This document shows positions 7,670 through 16,024 of a stretch of DNA of 33,705 bases, in pieces (positions within the stretch are counted from its first letter, which is position 1; each line of letters starts with the position of its first letter). This DNA comes from an uncultured Microcaldota archaeon. Its GTDB lineage: Archaea > Micrarchaeota > Micrarchaeia > CAILAH01. The stretch covers positions 1 through 33,705 of the forward strand of contig CAILAH010000037.1 in the NCBI GenBank assembly GCA_903832205.1, read 5' to 3'. The position numbers were made by a program, and so were the translations under genes. The notes below the pieces were generated by a model. It was not told the DNA's origin. It did not search any database and saw nothing but the letters and a program-made list of their open reading frames with translations.

Positions 7670-9091
7670 TCACTCGACTATCAGGTTGCCCCTGAACATA
7701 TACATGCTGCAGTGGTAGGCGAACGTACCTGCCTCGGTCGGTGTGAATTCCGCAATGGCCTCCTGGCCGTTCTTTGAGATGAGCTGCACATTGAAGCCGT
7801 CAAGTATCATGTATGCGCCGCATCCTGCGCCGCTCTCTGCATTGAAATGGAGCCTCACAAGCTCGCCCTTCTTTACGCGCACCTCTGGCTTGTCGTACTG
7901 GCCGTTGCTGAGCGCGGTTATGTATATTTCCTGTGCGGGATTTGTTGTTACGGGGCTGGCTGTGGTCTGAACACTTGAGGGGACGCTGCAACTTCCGCCG
8001 CTTCCGCCGCCACAGCCGCAACCGCCGCTGCTGCCTGTGGACGTTTTGGCACCACAGCTTCCCGAGCTGCTGCCGCCACAGCTCCCGCTGCAGCTTCCTG
8101 AGCTAAGGCTGCACGTGCCCCCGGAAAGAGAGGCGGAGCCGCCGGCGGTGGGGGATGATGTGCCGGCTAAGCTGCCGCCATTATTTCCGCTCTGGCTGCC
8201 TATTGCCTGCTCACCCACTACTGTCGCTTTGAAGTTTTGGAAAACCTCAAGGGCGAGTATTTGCTCTTTTGTGATTTTGGACGTGTCGTACACAACCTTG
8301 AAATAATTGGGTTGTGTGAAAGTGATGTTCATTATGCCTGGAAGCGTCTGTATCTCATGGGATACTAAAGGCGCGTGGCCGGGACAGGGGATTGCCACCT
8401 TCAGGTCGATGGAGGCCAATGCGCCGGTGTTGCCCACAAATGCAGCAGTGTTTGCCGGCTGTGAAATGGTGACATTGGCGAGCAGCGGGAATATCACCAT
8501 GAACAGCAGCAGATTAATCCCTACGGTAGAGCCGTACATGGTCGCGATGTATTTCCATTTTCTTTTTGCGCCTGCAATTGAAAGCAGGCCGTTGTTCTTT
8601 AGATAGAGCGCGATTGAAAGCGTTGCAAAGCCGATTGAGAGGGCTATGAGTATGTGGAAGAAGTACGGGTTCATCATTAGCGGCCTGAAGAACTGCATCA
8701 GTACGGTTACCCCTAGTACCGAGCCTATGATGAATGCGATGCACCCCAGGTGCGGGATAAGGCCGTAGAGGATACCCTGAAAGAGGGTATCCTTATTGCT
8801 TGCGTCCCCGCCTTTCTCTTGTTTGCCTGCCATGCTGCCTTTTTCACCTTTGCCTTTCACGCCGGGCTTTCCGTCAACGGAATAGCCCAGCGAAAGTATT
8901 TCGGATTTTATTGCATCGAGGCTTGTCTTGCTTGGGTCATATGTGACCGTTGCATGCTCGGATGCAAGGTCGACATGAACTTCCGCAACACCGCCCAGGT
9001 CTTTAAGGCCGGATTCGATGAGTTGCACGCAGCTTTTGCAGTGCATCCCCTTGATGGGGATTGTTTCTTTGGTCAGATTTGGATTGCTCAT
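7670..9091 (-). CDS. HMA - membrane - Cys-rich - cupredoxin fusion protein
   Basis: The 473-residue protein combines several copper modules. Residues 10-75 are an HMA domain with GMHCKSC (Cys18, Cys21). Three membrane segments follow (about 105-130, 143-165, 188-207). Residues 225-295 resemble a second HMA-like fold with IPCPGHA instead of CxxC. Residues 320-370 are a Ser/Gly/Cys tract with Cys at 327, 334, 338, 346, 358, 360 and 368. The C-terminus (about 385-473) is a cupredoxin with candidate ligands Cys424 and His460-Cys461-x-Met463 in YHCSMYMFRG. I infer a copper transfer or sequestration role alongside CopA. HMA-SafE-cupredoxin fusions are known in bacteria, but the membrane part here is shorter. 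I chose the ATG at 9091 because the sequence upstream is operator/promoter DNA and TAATATAC is centred about 24 bases before it. Confidence 0.85.
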   Translation of the reverse strand: MSNPNLTKETIPIKGMHCKSCVQLIESGLKDLGGVAEVHVDLASEHATVTYDPSKTSLDAIKSEILSLGYSVDGKPGVKGKGEKGSMAGKQEKGGDASNKDTLFQGILYGLIPHLGCIAFIIGSVLGVTVLMQFFRPLMMNPYFFHILIALSIGFATLSIALYLKNNGLLSIAGAKRKWKYIATMYGSTVGINLLLFMVIFPLLANVTISQPANTAAFVGNTGALASIDLKVAIPCPGHAPLVSHEIQTLPGIMNITFTQPNYFKVVYDTSKITKEQILALEVFQNFKATVVGEQAIGSQSGNNGGSLAGTSSPTAGGSASLSGGTCSLSSGSCSGSCGGSSSGSCGAKTSTGSSGGCGCGGGSGGSCSVPSSVQTTASPVTTNPAQEIYITALSNGQYDKPEVRVKKGELVRLHFNAESGAGCGAYMILDGFNVQLISKNGQEAIAEFTPTEAGTFAYHCSMYMFRGNLIVE

Positions 9092-9104
9092 GCACGTTCT
9101 TAAC

Positions 9105-9174
9105 CTGAAACAGTATATTACCCCTTGTTTCGGAAAACTGAAACAGCATATATTAGTTGGTGAAACTAGTTTCA
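9105..9174 (-). promoter_or_regulatory. TGAAAC/GTTTCA operator cluster and promoter of the copper operon
   Basis: The motif occurs repeatedly: CTGAAACAG at 9105-9113, TTGTTTCG at 9125-9132, CTGAAACAG at 9138-9146, and a perfect 14-base palindrome TGAAACTAGTTTCA at 9161-9174. Read on the minus strand, a TATA-like TAATATAC (about 9112-9119) lies between inverted GAAAC and GTTTC half-sites about 24 bases before the ATG at 9091. A regulator bound there would overlap the TBP site and repress. A second A/T-rich ATATA (about 9148-9156) lies beside the next box. Confidence 0.65.
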
Positions 9175-9227
9175 AAAGGGTGAAATCCGAAGAAAATTAG
9201 TGCCCAATGAGGGCGTTGCCAAATTGG

Positions 9228-9722
9228 CTAATGCTTCAGAAGGACGATATTCGTCATGCCCCTTCTTTGCCTTTCAATAAGGCCCTTGCCATCCAGCTTG
9301 TCCAATAGGCGGGTGACCTGGACTTTTGTGAGCCCGCTTTTCTGCACCAGGTCCGACTGTAATATTGAGCCCTTGGAGTCAATGATGATTGAGAATATGC
9401 GCGCCTCCTCTTCGGGAAGAGATTTGAGCTTGTCTGCCGGTGACGGGGCAAGAACGGTGGTTACTGCCTTTTCGGCGGCTTTCACTGCTTCCTTGTGCGA
9501 ATCGCCGAAGAAAACCAGGTAGAGGCCCAAAAGGAGTATGAGTGCCATAATTGCAAGCCCCACGTTGGTCTGGAAGTCAATCGTGCCCCACATCGGGCAG
9601 GAGGGGCCGTGCGAACAGGACTGGTTGACTATCTCAGATAGTGCGGTGTTGAACGAGTATATCACAACACCAATCATGAGCGCGATTGCGATAATGAGAA
9701 TACCAACTGTACGGTTATCCAT
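9228..9722 (-). CDS. Membrane-anchored winged-helix transcriptional regulator
   Basis: The 164-residue protein has two membrane segments (about 6-27 and 53-73) separated by a short external loop rich in metal ligands (CSHGPSCPMW, about residues 36-45). A linker follows, then a C-terminal MarR/TrmB-like winged helix (about 103-164) with ARIFSIIIDSKGSILQSDLVQ, the recognition segment GLTKVQVTRLLDKLDGKGL and the wing IERQRRGMTNIVLL. I infer a one-component sensor that detects metal or redox state at the membrane and acts on DNA directly. It lies immediately upstream of the copper operon on the same strand and next to the TGAAAC boxes, the most obvious candidate operator. The start at 9722 has a TATA-like ATAAAAATA about 25 bases upstream. 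The ligand is not proven. Confidence 0.8.
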   Translation of the reverse strand: MDNRTVGILIIAIALMIGVVIYSFNTALSEIVNQSCSHGPSCPMWGTIDFQTNVGLAIMALILLLGLYLVFFGDSHKEAVKAAEKAVTTVLAPSPADKLKSLPEEEARIFSIIIDSKGSILQSDLVQKSGLTKVQVTRLLDKLDGKGLIERQRRGMTNIVLLKH

Positions 9723-9746
9723 AGTCCATTATGGGAAGAGGTATTT

Positions 9747-10118
9747 TTATTCCTTTTTATTTGCTTTGACAAAAAGGGAGCACCAGCATTCGCCTTTCTC
9801 GCGCCAGGTCCTCTGCGCCTGGAAATTGCAGGGGCAGATCAGCTTGAGATCCAGGAATCGCTCGCCCGTTGTGATGCGGCAGGGGCAGTATTTGAGCCCG
9901 TGGTTCTTTTCGTTTGAGAGGACGCCTTTTGCGAGAAGGCGGACGCGCGGCGTGTCGGGATTGAGCACGAAGCGATTTTCAGGCAGTGTGTGAACCTGCA
10001 GTTTAACAAAATTAGACCAGATGCGCAGCTGCGTGTCAATCTCCTGTTCGGTTACCTCTTCTTCACCCAAACCAATACACCTTGTGTTTTGCGGTACGGT
10101 ATTCTCTTGTTGCCTCAT
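9747..10118 (-). CDS. Ferredoxin-thioredoxin reductase catalytic subunit-type protein
   Basis: The C-terminal half has three CxC pairs in the order and spacing of the FTR catalytic (beta) chain: CPC at 78-80 (YCPCRITTGE), CPC at 95-97 (LICPCNFQAQ) and CWC at 111-113 (GECWCSLFV). In that family these Cys hold a [4Fe-4S] cluster and an adjacent redox-active disulfide, which passes electrons from ferredoxin to a thioredoxin-like partner. The N-terminal ~45 residues are less recognisable. With the ATG at 10118 the protein has 123 residues; a GTG at 10151 in the same frame is possible and would add 11. It sits directly after a CPHC thioredoxin-fold gene, a natural partner for disulfide reduction. 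Confidence 0.87.
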   Translation of the reverse strand: MRQQENTVPQNTRCIGLGEEEVTEQEIDTQLRIWSNFVKLQVHTLPENRFVLNPDTPRVRLLAKGVLSNEKNHGLKYCPCRITTGERFLDLKLICPCNFQAQRTWREKGECWCSLFVKANKKE

Positions 10119-10179
10119 CCTATAATTTTTGCTTTTTGCTGTGCACTTCACTTTTTCTTATTGCCCCTTCATCCATAGC

Positions 10180-10473
10180 CTACTTCTTGCTGGACTGGAT
10201 CCATTTCTTAAACTCATCAAAGGGTTTTTCACCGCACAGCGCACTGCGCCTTTCCTCGTCGATAAAAAGGGGGACGCCGAGCGCTCCTTCGCAGGCCTCA
10301 AACGCAACCTTCCTGAACGAGCGCATGCGGTCGGCATTCTTCTCATCGTGCCATACCTCGAACCGTTCAAACTTGATTATTCCTTCTTTCTCCAGAAGGT
10401 CTGCCATGGGAATCATTACCTTGCAATGAGGGCATTCCTTCCCATAAAAGAAAATGATTTTTTTCAAAGCCAT
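10180..10473 (-). CDS. Glutaredoxin/thioredoxin-like protein (CPHC)
   Basis: This is a 97-residue single-domain thioredoxin fold. The first strand runs into the redox motif GKECPHC (Cys14, Cys17); GVPLFIDEE (about 66-74) supplies the Val-cis-Pro segment; and FDEFKKWIQ is the last helix. It has no signal sequence, so it should be cytoplasmic. It lies between the FTR-type gene and the rubredoxin-like gene on the same strand with short gaps. It may be the disulfide partner of the FTR-type protein; this is inferred from neighbourhood. Confidence 0.85.
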   Translation of the reverse strand: MALKKIIFFYGKECPHCKVMIPMADLLEKEGIIKFERFEVWHDEKNADRMRSFRKVAFEACEGALGVPLFIDEERRSALCGEKPFDEFKKWIQSSKK

Positions 10474-10511
10474 ATGACCACATCTTCAGGCCCGGTAATC
10501 GTACGGGCCAT

Positions 10512-10772
10512 TTACATCCCGATAAGGTTGCGGAACTCCTTCTCGCTTATCTCAACGTAGGCGTCCGGTGTGGCGCAGGTGGGGCAAATGTCCGGAGGAG
10601 CCTTTGAGAGGCTAAGGTCGTTGCATACGTTGCATCTCCAGGGCTTTTTTCCCTTGAGGCCCTTTAGCGCCTTTTCTACCGCCGCCTTATCTGAGGGAGA
10701 AAACCCTGCAGGAGCGGCCATACCGAAATGTATGTCTCCAGCTGCGTTTGCAAATATGGTTTTTCCTGGCAT
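10512..10772 (-). CDS. Rubredoxin-like domain protein
   Basis: This small 86-residue protein has a C-terminal rubredoxin-type iron site: WRCNVC (Cys47, Cys50) and DICPTC (Cys63, Cys66), as in the rubrerythrin tail. The knuckle-to-knuckle distance is short, as in rubrerythrin-type rather than free rubredoxins. The N-terminal ~40 residues (with DIHFGMAAPAGFSPSDKAAVEKAL) are not assigned. I chose the ATG at 10772 because GAGGTG lies 6 bases upstream; the frame extends to 10814 without support. It is in the redox gene run and probably carries electrons. Confidence 0.85.
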   Translation of the reverse strand: MPGKTIFANAAGDIHFGMAAPAGFSPSDKAAVEKALKGLKGKKPWRCNVCNDLSLSKAPPDICPTCATPDAYVEISEKEFRNLIGM

Positions 10773-10859
10773 TATCACACCTCTATCTTTTGCAGCAAGT
10801 TGTGTGTGTAGCATTGAATGCCGATTGCCGCACGTTTTTCTTTGCTTTTTTCTCTTGTA

Positions 10860-11129
10860 TTATCTTTTTCTCTTTTTCTTTGATGCCTTCTTCTTTGTGG
10901 ATTTCTTTGCGGGGGCCTTGGCGGATTTTTTCTCAACTGTCGAGACGCCAAAGAGCTTGTATATCAGGCAGAACCCGGTCAATCCGGTCACAAAGAATAT
11001 GGCGCCGATTACAACCGAGATTATGCCGAGCAGGGTCATCCAGCCAAAGTAAACGCCCGCAGCCAAAAACGTTATGCCAATGGCGATGCGTGCAATCCTA
11101 TCTGTCATTCCTTCATTAGTTTCAAACAT
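10860..11129 (-). CDS. DUF2892-type small inner-membrane protein
   Basis: The protein has 89 residues with the DUF2892 (YgaP-like) pattern: NEGMTDRIARIAIGITFLAAGVYFG, a second hydrophobic segment, and GLTGFCLIYKLFGVST. Two membrane helices are followed by an unusual Lys/Ala/Ser-rich cytoplasmic tail (about 68-89). I chose the ATG at 11129 because TAGGTGACC lies just before it. DUF2892 proteins often accompany rhodanese or thiol-redox genes, which fits the surrounding cluster, but their biochemical role is unknown. Confidence 0.8.
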   Translation of the reverse strand: MFETNEGMTDRIARIAIGITFLAAGVYFGWMTLLGIISVVIGAIFFVTGLTGFCLIYKLFGVSTVEKKSAKAPAKKSTKKKASKKKRKR

Positions 11130-11180
11130 ATGGTCACCTAGATAGCATATCTGAAGCAAGAAATATAAAAGAAATATAAA

Positions 11181-11924
11181 TCACGGAAGGATTGGAGGAA
11201 GGTGTACGAAGCCGAACGCATAGAGCAGGAGCATTATGATTGGCTGGTGGAGCAGATAGATGGCGAGCGAATGCTGGCCGAGGAATGAGACAAAGGAGTT
11301 TGAAAGGGTGGAAAATAGTTTGGGGAGCGAAAACTGCCTTTTTCCATTTGCATAGAAGGCTGTTCCAAATTCCATGCCGATCAGGAAGACGCCGAACCAG
11401 GGGAGCAGCGGGACGTAATCAAGGGAATACATTGCGGATGGCGTGAAGCCGAGCCAGAGCAGCCAGGGAAAATCAAAGCGCTGGGTGGAGAGCGCAATGC
11501 CAAAAACGATGAGCAGAACGCCGAGCGTGAAGAAATTTACCTTAACATAGCGCAGGAAGAAGTAGCCGAGGATTATTGAGAGGCCGATGAGATGAAGGAT
11601 GCCGAAGAGGATTGCGCCCTGCCCGACCAAGAGCCAGGTAACTAAGGTTATGAAGAGGCCCACACTGAAGATGAAGAGGCCGCGGAAGAAGAACTTGCGG
11701 AATGTCGGGTCGGTTGTGTGATTGTAACTCAGGGTGAGCGAGATGCCTGCTATGAGAACGAAGAGGGATGCGGTAAAACGGGAGAGAAGAAGCCAGAGGC
11801 CCGAGTTGGTGCTAAACGAAAGGAAGCCGAACACGCCGATATCATAAAAGATGTGGTAGAAGGCCATTAGGAGTATTGCGATGCCGCGGAGAAAATCGAT
11901 TTCAGCAAACCGGTTTGATGCCAT
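11181..11924 (-). CDS. DUF1624-type polytopic membrane protein (acyltransferase-like)
   Basis: The protein starts with the hallmark of the DUF1624/heparan-alpha-glucosaminide acetyltransferase-like family, RFAEIDFLRGIAILLMAFYHIFYD, where Arg, Asp and His lie near the first helix. Seven or eight membrane helices follow, with LLPWFGVFLIGMEFG and HSLAIYLLHQPI near the end; the latter is also typical of acyltransferase-3-like membrane proteins. I infer acyl modification of a surface glycan or lipid, without direct proof. I prefer the ATG at 11924, with GAGGT 8 bases upstream (247 residues); ATGs at 11939 and 11960 are possible. It lies next to a giant surface glycoprotein. Confidence 0.8.
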   Translation of the reverse strand: MASNRFAEIDFLRGIAILLMAFYHIFYDIGVFGFLSFSTNSGLWLLLSRFTASLFVLIAGISLTLSYNHTTDPTFRKFFFRGLFIFSVGLFITLVTWLLVGQGAILFGILHLIGLSIILGYFFLRYVKVNFFTLGVLLIVFGIALSTQRFDFPWLLWLGFTPSAMYSLDYVPLLPWFGVFLIGMEFGTAFYANGKRQFSLPKLFSTLSNSFVSFLGQHSLAIYLLHQPIIMLLLYAFGFVHLPPILP

Positions 11925-11982
11925 AACAACGGACCTCATTTTATGCAGATGGGACGGCATGCAATTGCCGGCATACGCCTGT

Positions 11983-14900
11983 TCATCTGCGCATCTTAAG
12001 CATTATGTAAATTACCGCTGCCGCCATTGCGGCAAGGACTAAAATTACGGCCCAGAGATACCAGCAGAGGCCAAGGAAAGACGGGCACGTGCCAGAGGAA
12101 CTATTGCCGTTCTTTTGTGAAACATTGATTTCACCCTGTGTAGTATTTTGCGTGGGCTGGATGGGCGCACTTTCATTCGTTTTCTCTTCAGGGGGCTGAG
12201 GGGGCGGCTGTGCGGGCGAAGGAGTCCCCGGCTTTTCTGATGGCGCGGACGGCTGTTCTGTGGGCGGCTGCTCCCCTGCAGGCTTAATGGCGCAAGTTGA
12301 AAGTGAAATTGTCTTTACGATCGTGTCATAGTTCTGCTTGCTTGCCGTGATTTCATAGGTGCCGTTATCGGTGATTGGAATTAGTGCCATGCCGGATTCG
12401 TCTGTGTATGCGTTGCCGACCACCACATAGCCGCTATCATCAATGTACCTGAGGCGCACCCTTATGCCGTCTTTCGGCCTGCCGCTGCCCGCTTCAAGCA
12501 CGGTCATCGTAAGCAGGTTGTCCGGACAGATGAGCTCCCATGTGAGGTTGCCGCGGTCGTTGCTGCTGCTGCCAGAAGTGGGCGGTGACGGGGGCGGAGG
12601 CGCAGTGCCAATCGCGTAGGAGGAGAAATTGGTCACGGTAAAGCTGAGCGTGTGCGCAATCGGGTCGTATGTCCTGTTAAGGCAACGGGAAGCGTTGCAT
12701 TCATTGCCACTTACGACAATGTCGGTGCTTAGCATGGTGAAGTCCGGGTAGTAATATATCGGGTAGTCGCTGTAAACGTTTTGGAAGGTTATGGTGACAT
12801 TCCTGCCTTCCAGAAATGTGTAGTTGGTGGTGTTGAATGCGATGGTGCTGCCGTCCATGTATTGCTGTTCTGGGGAAAGCACGATGGGGCCGGACGCAGT
12901 CGTGTTCAGGCCGTATATCATAATTTGCACTTCGGGCTGCTGCAGCAGGATGTTGAAATCCTCCAGGTTCGTGAAAGCGACCGAGGAGTTCAGCATTGTG
13001 AGCCTAATGCCGTGCATGCTGTTGTTGAATGTGACATTGTCAAACACCATCAGGCCCACGTTTGCCACGGTCACCGGGCAGTCTATGGATGTGCTCGAAT
13101 GGCCGATGGTCATGTTCGGCGCGCCGTCAATGCCGAATGATGTGTTCTCCGCGCAGCCCAGAGGCAGGCCGCTTAGGAGGGGAATTGAATAGGATGACAT
13201 CTCGGGTGCCCAGCGCGTCATGTTTATCACGAGGCTGCCGCGGGAGAGGTATGCAATGTCAACATTGGCGTTCTCGAAATCCGCGAACGGCATGAGCGGC
13301 GAGTTCGTAATCGTCGAGTTTATTATGTCGCCGCTTATGAAGAAGCCTGCCTTCACATCCGAGTTCTCAACCCTGCCGCAGGGCCTGTCGCCGATGGGGA
13401 AGCTTATGCCGCCCATGCCTGCATCCTCAAGCACCTTCGTCAGGTTCCTCGAATTGTAGATAAATACCGTGAGATTGGAGTTGCTTATGTTCGCGCAGTC
13501 GATGTCAGACATCATGATGTTTGAATTCTGCACATTGCTGCGGCCTATGCCTGTCTGGTACCGCACCTCCGAATTCGTTATGTTGGATTCGTATGCCTGC
13601 CATGAGAAGGGCTTGGCTGGGTCAAGGTTGACGTTGGGTTGGCCGCCCGTGTAGCCGATGAGGCTCCTGTAGCTGACGTTGACGATCCTCACCGACATCG
13701 TGCCCGGCGCGCTTGAGCTTATGTTTATGTCATAGGGCACGTTCCACCTGTCAGAGCAGTTGCACACGATTACATCCGTATCCGCAAAGCCGGATGGGAC
13801 ATCGTACCAGAGATTGCCAGAGACGAGCACGCTGGCGAATACATCTATTTTTACGCGGTCGACCGATGCGTTGCCTCCGGTGAACATGTCCGTTGCCCAA
13901 TCGGGCGTGAACGTGAGGAATGCCGTCTGGTTCAGGGGCGGGCAGGAGGCCGCAAATGCTCCGTCAACATAGTAGTCAAAGCTGGAGTTGGATGAGACCA
14001 TGCCGATTGTGTGGACGTCGCCCGGGATGGGGCCGGTGCCCAGGATGGAGCCGTCGGGGCACATAATGGTGCCCTCGCTGCCGTTCAGTATGAAGCCGCC
14101 CCTTATGCGCGAATAAAATGACGCGTTATCCGTTGGGAGGATTGTTTCATTGAGCAGCACGAGTGCCGCTGATTTTTCGGTTGCGTTGATTTCGCTGAGG
14201 TTGAGCGTGATTGAGATGTTGTAGCCGGCATCAACCACCGAGATGCTCATCGTGCTATAGTTGCTCAGGTTGTATGCGCTCAGGTTTGCGCCGCTCAGGT
14301 TTGACACCAGGTCCTGCGAGCTGAATATGGGCATCAATGCGTATGTGATTATCGCGCTGCCGCCAGACTGCGAATGCGAGTAGAAGTCCAGCTTGCTCTG
14401 CGTGCTGTTGACTACATAATCGGCGCGGGAGCCGTTGACGGCCAGGGGCAGCCAGCGCGTAAGGTTCAGGGGCGCGCTGAAATCATCGAACAGCGACTCA
14501 TTTACTGCCCAGGGGCCGCTGTTGTTGTAATAGGTGGTTATGTTGGCCCATTCAGTGGAGACGTTGCCCGAAAGCGCATTAATCACCGGGTCTGAAGAGA
14601 GCATAACATAGCGGGGGCCGTTGGTTGCATTATTGCATGTGGCCACAAGCGCGCCGTCAAAATAGAACTGCTGGGTGCTGTTGGTGAAATTCAGCGCATA
14701 GGCGTGCCAGCCTGCTGTTGCCGGCCCCGTTGCAACCGGGCCGATGCTTGCGTCCGGGCACATCACCACCCAGCTGTCGTTGCCGAAAATGATGCCTCCC
14801 CTGGAGGCGGCCAATAGCTGCGCATCTGTGCCTGGGGACAGCATTGAATCCATAAAGAAGAGTGCGCCGGCGCTGTCTGTCATTGTCGTGCCCAATTGGG

Positions 14901-15990
14901 TGTTTGAAGCGTTAATCGCCGCGTAAATGGAGCTGTTGCCGTCAAGCATTATGCTGTTGTTGTAGTAGGTGATGATGCCGCTCTCGGTGCCGATGGAATA
15001 CTGGTCATAGGTGCCTGAGGCGGAATTGTCGGTATAGTATGCCTGCTCGGAGCCGGCGTGCGGGAGAATCAGCCAGGCGCTTGTGTTCAGCGCAGGGCCG
15101 TTGAAATCGTCGTCAAAGATGGTAAGTGAAAAGTTCGCCGATTGGTTCTCAACCGTGATATTGATTTTCTTTATCTCGGCGCGGTATTTGCCGGCTGCCG
15201 GGTAGGCGGGGCAGGGCAAATCGTACACTGCAAGCGTGCTGTTGATTATCCCGATGGGCGGCAATGCGATCGGCAGGCCTGCGAACGTCTCATTGTTGAT
15301 TGAGAGGTTGATGTATTCGGCCGGGGTGTACACATAGCGGACCGAATCGCCGCTATAGCAGCTATAGCCGATGCCGTGGATTTCCGGGAGGCTGAGGTTT
15401 CCTGCGCCCAGGCTTGCGATAAGGGAGGAAGGCACGTTGACGGGGACGAGCATGGTGTACCACACCGCCTCGGAAGTGTTATACATGTGCGGCTCGCGCA
15501 GCATCATGGTGTTGGTCGTGTTCAACAGCCCTGCGCCGCCACCGCCTATGAGCCCCACCGCGTCAATTATTATGCCGCTGTCTGTCTGGAAATAGGGGTC
15601 AAAGCCGGATGCGTTTGCATCCACCTCCTCGCAGCCCACAAGCGGGCCCGCGTGCATTACTTGGGAATTGTTTGTATAGGGCCAATAGATTGTAATGTCC
15701 GAAGGCGCGCCCGCAATGGGGCAGATTTCAAGCGTGAAATTGGTGAACGTGCCGTTCTGCGACCAGTTGCCCACCGTGACATATCTTGATACGTTTATGG
15801 AAACGGTCTGGTTCTCAAGCCCGGAGTAGATGAGCAGCTGGGTGTCAAAGCCAGTGTTGAATTTCTCTATCTGCACTATGAACGGTTTTGTAAAAAGGCA
15901 GCTGAAAAGAAGGGGAATCATAACGAGCGCGATGAGATGCTCTTCCCTTATTCCAAATGGGTAGCGCGGCTTTTTACCACTACAAGTCAT
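11983..15990 (-). CDS. Giant surface glycoprotein, 1335 aa
   Basis: This is a type I-like surface protein. It has an N-terminal hydrophobic segment (about 19-40), a very large Asn/Ser/Thr-rich extracellular region with dozens of N-x-S/T sequons, and a C-terminal membrane helix (about 1309-1331) ending in KMRR. Two related LamG-like segments (beginning near residues 291, DDDFNGPALNTSAW, and 500, DDFSAPLNLTRW) look like an internal duplication. Residues about 790-1040 contain short strand repeats (NSNIMMSDIDCANISNSN) that suggest a beta-helix. Residues about 1160-1230 match a carboxypeptidase-regulatory/PEGA-like beta domain (DGIRVRLRYIDDSGYV...GMALIPITDNGTYEI). A Pro/Gln/Glu-rich stalk precedes the membrane helix. 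The role is probably S-layer, adhesion or cell-cell contact. A TATA-like TTTATAAATATT at 16007-16018 suits leaderless expression. Confidence 0.8.
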   Translation of the reverse strand: MTCSGKKPRYPFGIREEHLIALVMIPLLFSCLFTKPFIVQIEKFNTGFDTQLLIYSGLENQTVSINVSRYVTVGNWSQNGTFTNFTLEICPIAGAPSDITIYWPYTNNSQVMHAGPLVGCEEVDANASGFDPYFQTDSGIIIDAVGLIGGGGAGLLNTTNTMMLREPHMYNTSEAVWYTMLVPVNVPSSLIASLGAGNLSLPEIHGIGYSCYSGDSVRYVYTPAEYINLSINNETFAGLPIALPPIGIINSTLAVYDLPCPAYPAAGKYRAEIKKINITVENQSANFSLTIFDDDFNGPALNTSAWLILPHAGSEQAYYTDNSASGTYDQYSIGTESGIITYYNNSIMLDGNSSIYAAINASNTQLGTTMTDSAGALFFMDSMLSPGTDAQLLAASRGGIIFGNDSWVVMCPDASIGPVATGPATAGWHAYALNFTNSTQQFYFDGALVATCNNATNGPRYVMLSSDPVINALSGNVSTEWANITTYYNNSGPWAVNESLFDDFSAPLNLTRWLPLAVNGSRADYVVNSTQSKLDFYSHSQSGGSAIITYALMPIFSSQDLVSNLSGANLSAYNLSNYSTMSISVVDAGYNISITLNLSEINATEKSAALVLLNETILPTDNASFYSRIRGGFILNGSEGTIMCPDGSILGTGPIPGDVHTIGMVSSNSSFDYYVDGAFAASCPPLNQTAFLTFTPDWATDMFTGGNASVDRVKIDVFASVLVSGNLWYDVPSGFADTDVIVCNCSDRWNVPYDINISSSAPGTMSVRIVNVSYRSLIGYTGGQPNVNLDPAKPFSWQAYESNITNSEVRYQTGIGRSNVQNSNIMMSDIDCANISNSNLTVFIYNSRNLTKVLEDAGMGGISFPIGDRPCGRVENSDVKAGFFISGDIINSTITNSPLMPFADFENANVDIAYLSRGSLVINMTRWAPEMSSYSIPLLSGLPLGCAENTSFGIDGAPNMTIGHSSTSIDCPVTVANVGLMVFDNVTFNNSMHGIRLTMLNSSVAFTNLEDFNILLQQPEVQIMIYGLNTTASGPIVLSPEQQYMDGSTIAFNTTNYTFLEGRNVTITFQNVYSDYPIYYYPDFTMLSTDIVVSGNECNASRCLNRTYDPIAHTLSFTVTNFSSYAIGTAPPPPSPPTSGSSSNDRGNLTWELICPDNLLTMTVLEAGSGRPKDGIRVRLRYIDDSGYVVVGNAYTDESGMALIPITDNGTYEITASKQNYDTIVKTISLSTCAIKPAGEQPPTEQPSAPSEKPGTPSPAQPPPQPPEEKTNESAPIQPTQNTTQGEINVSQKNGNSSSGTCPSFLGLCWYLWAVILVLAAMAAAVIYIMLKMRR

Positions 15991-16024
15991 GCATTATCAT
16001 TACATTCAATATTTATAAAATATA

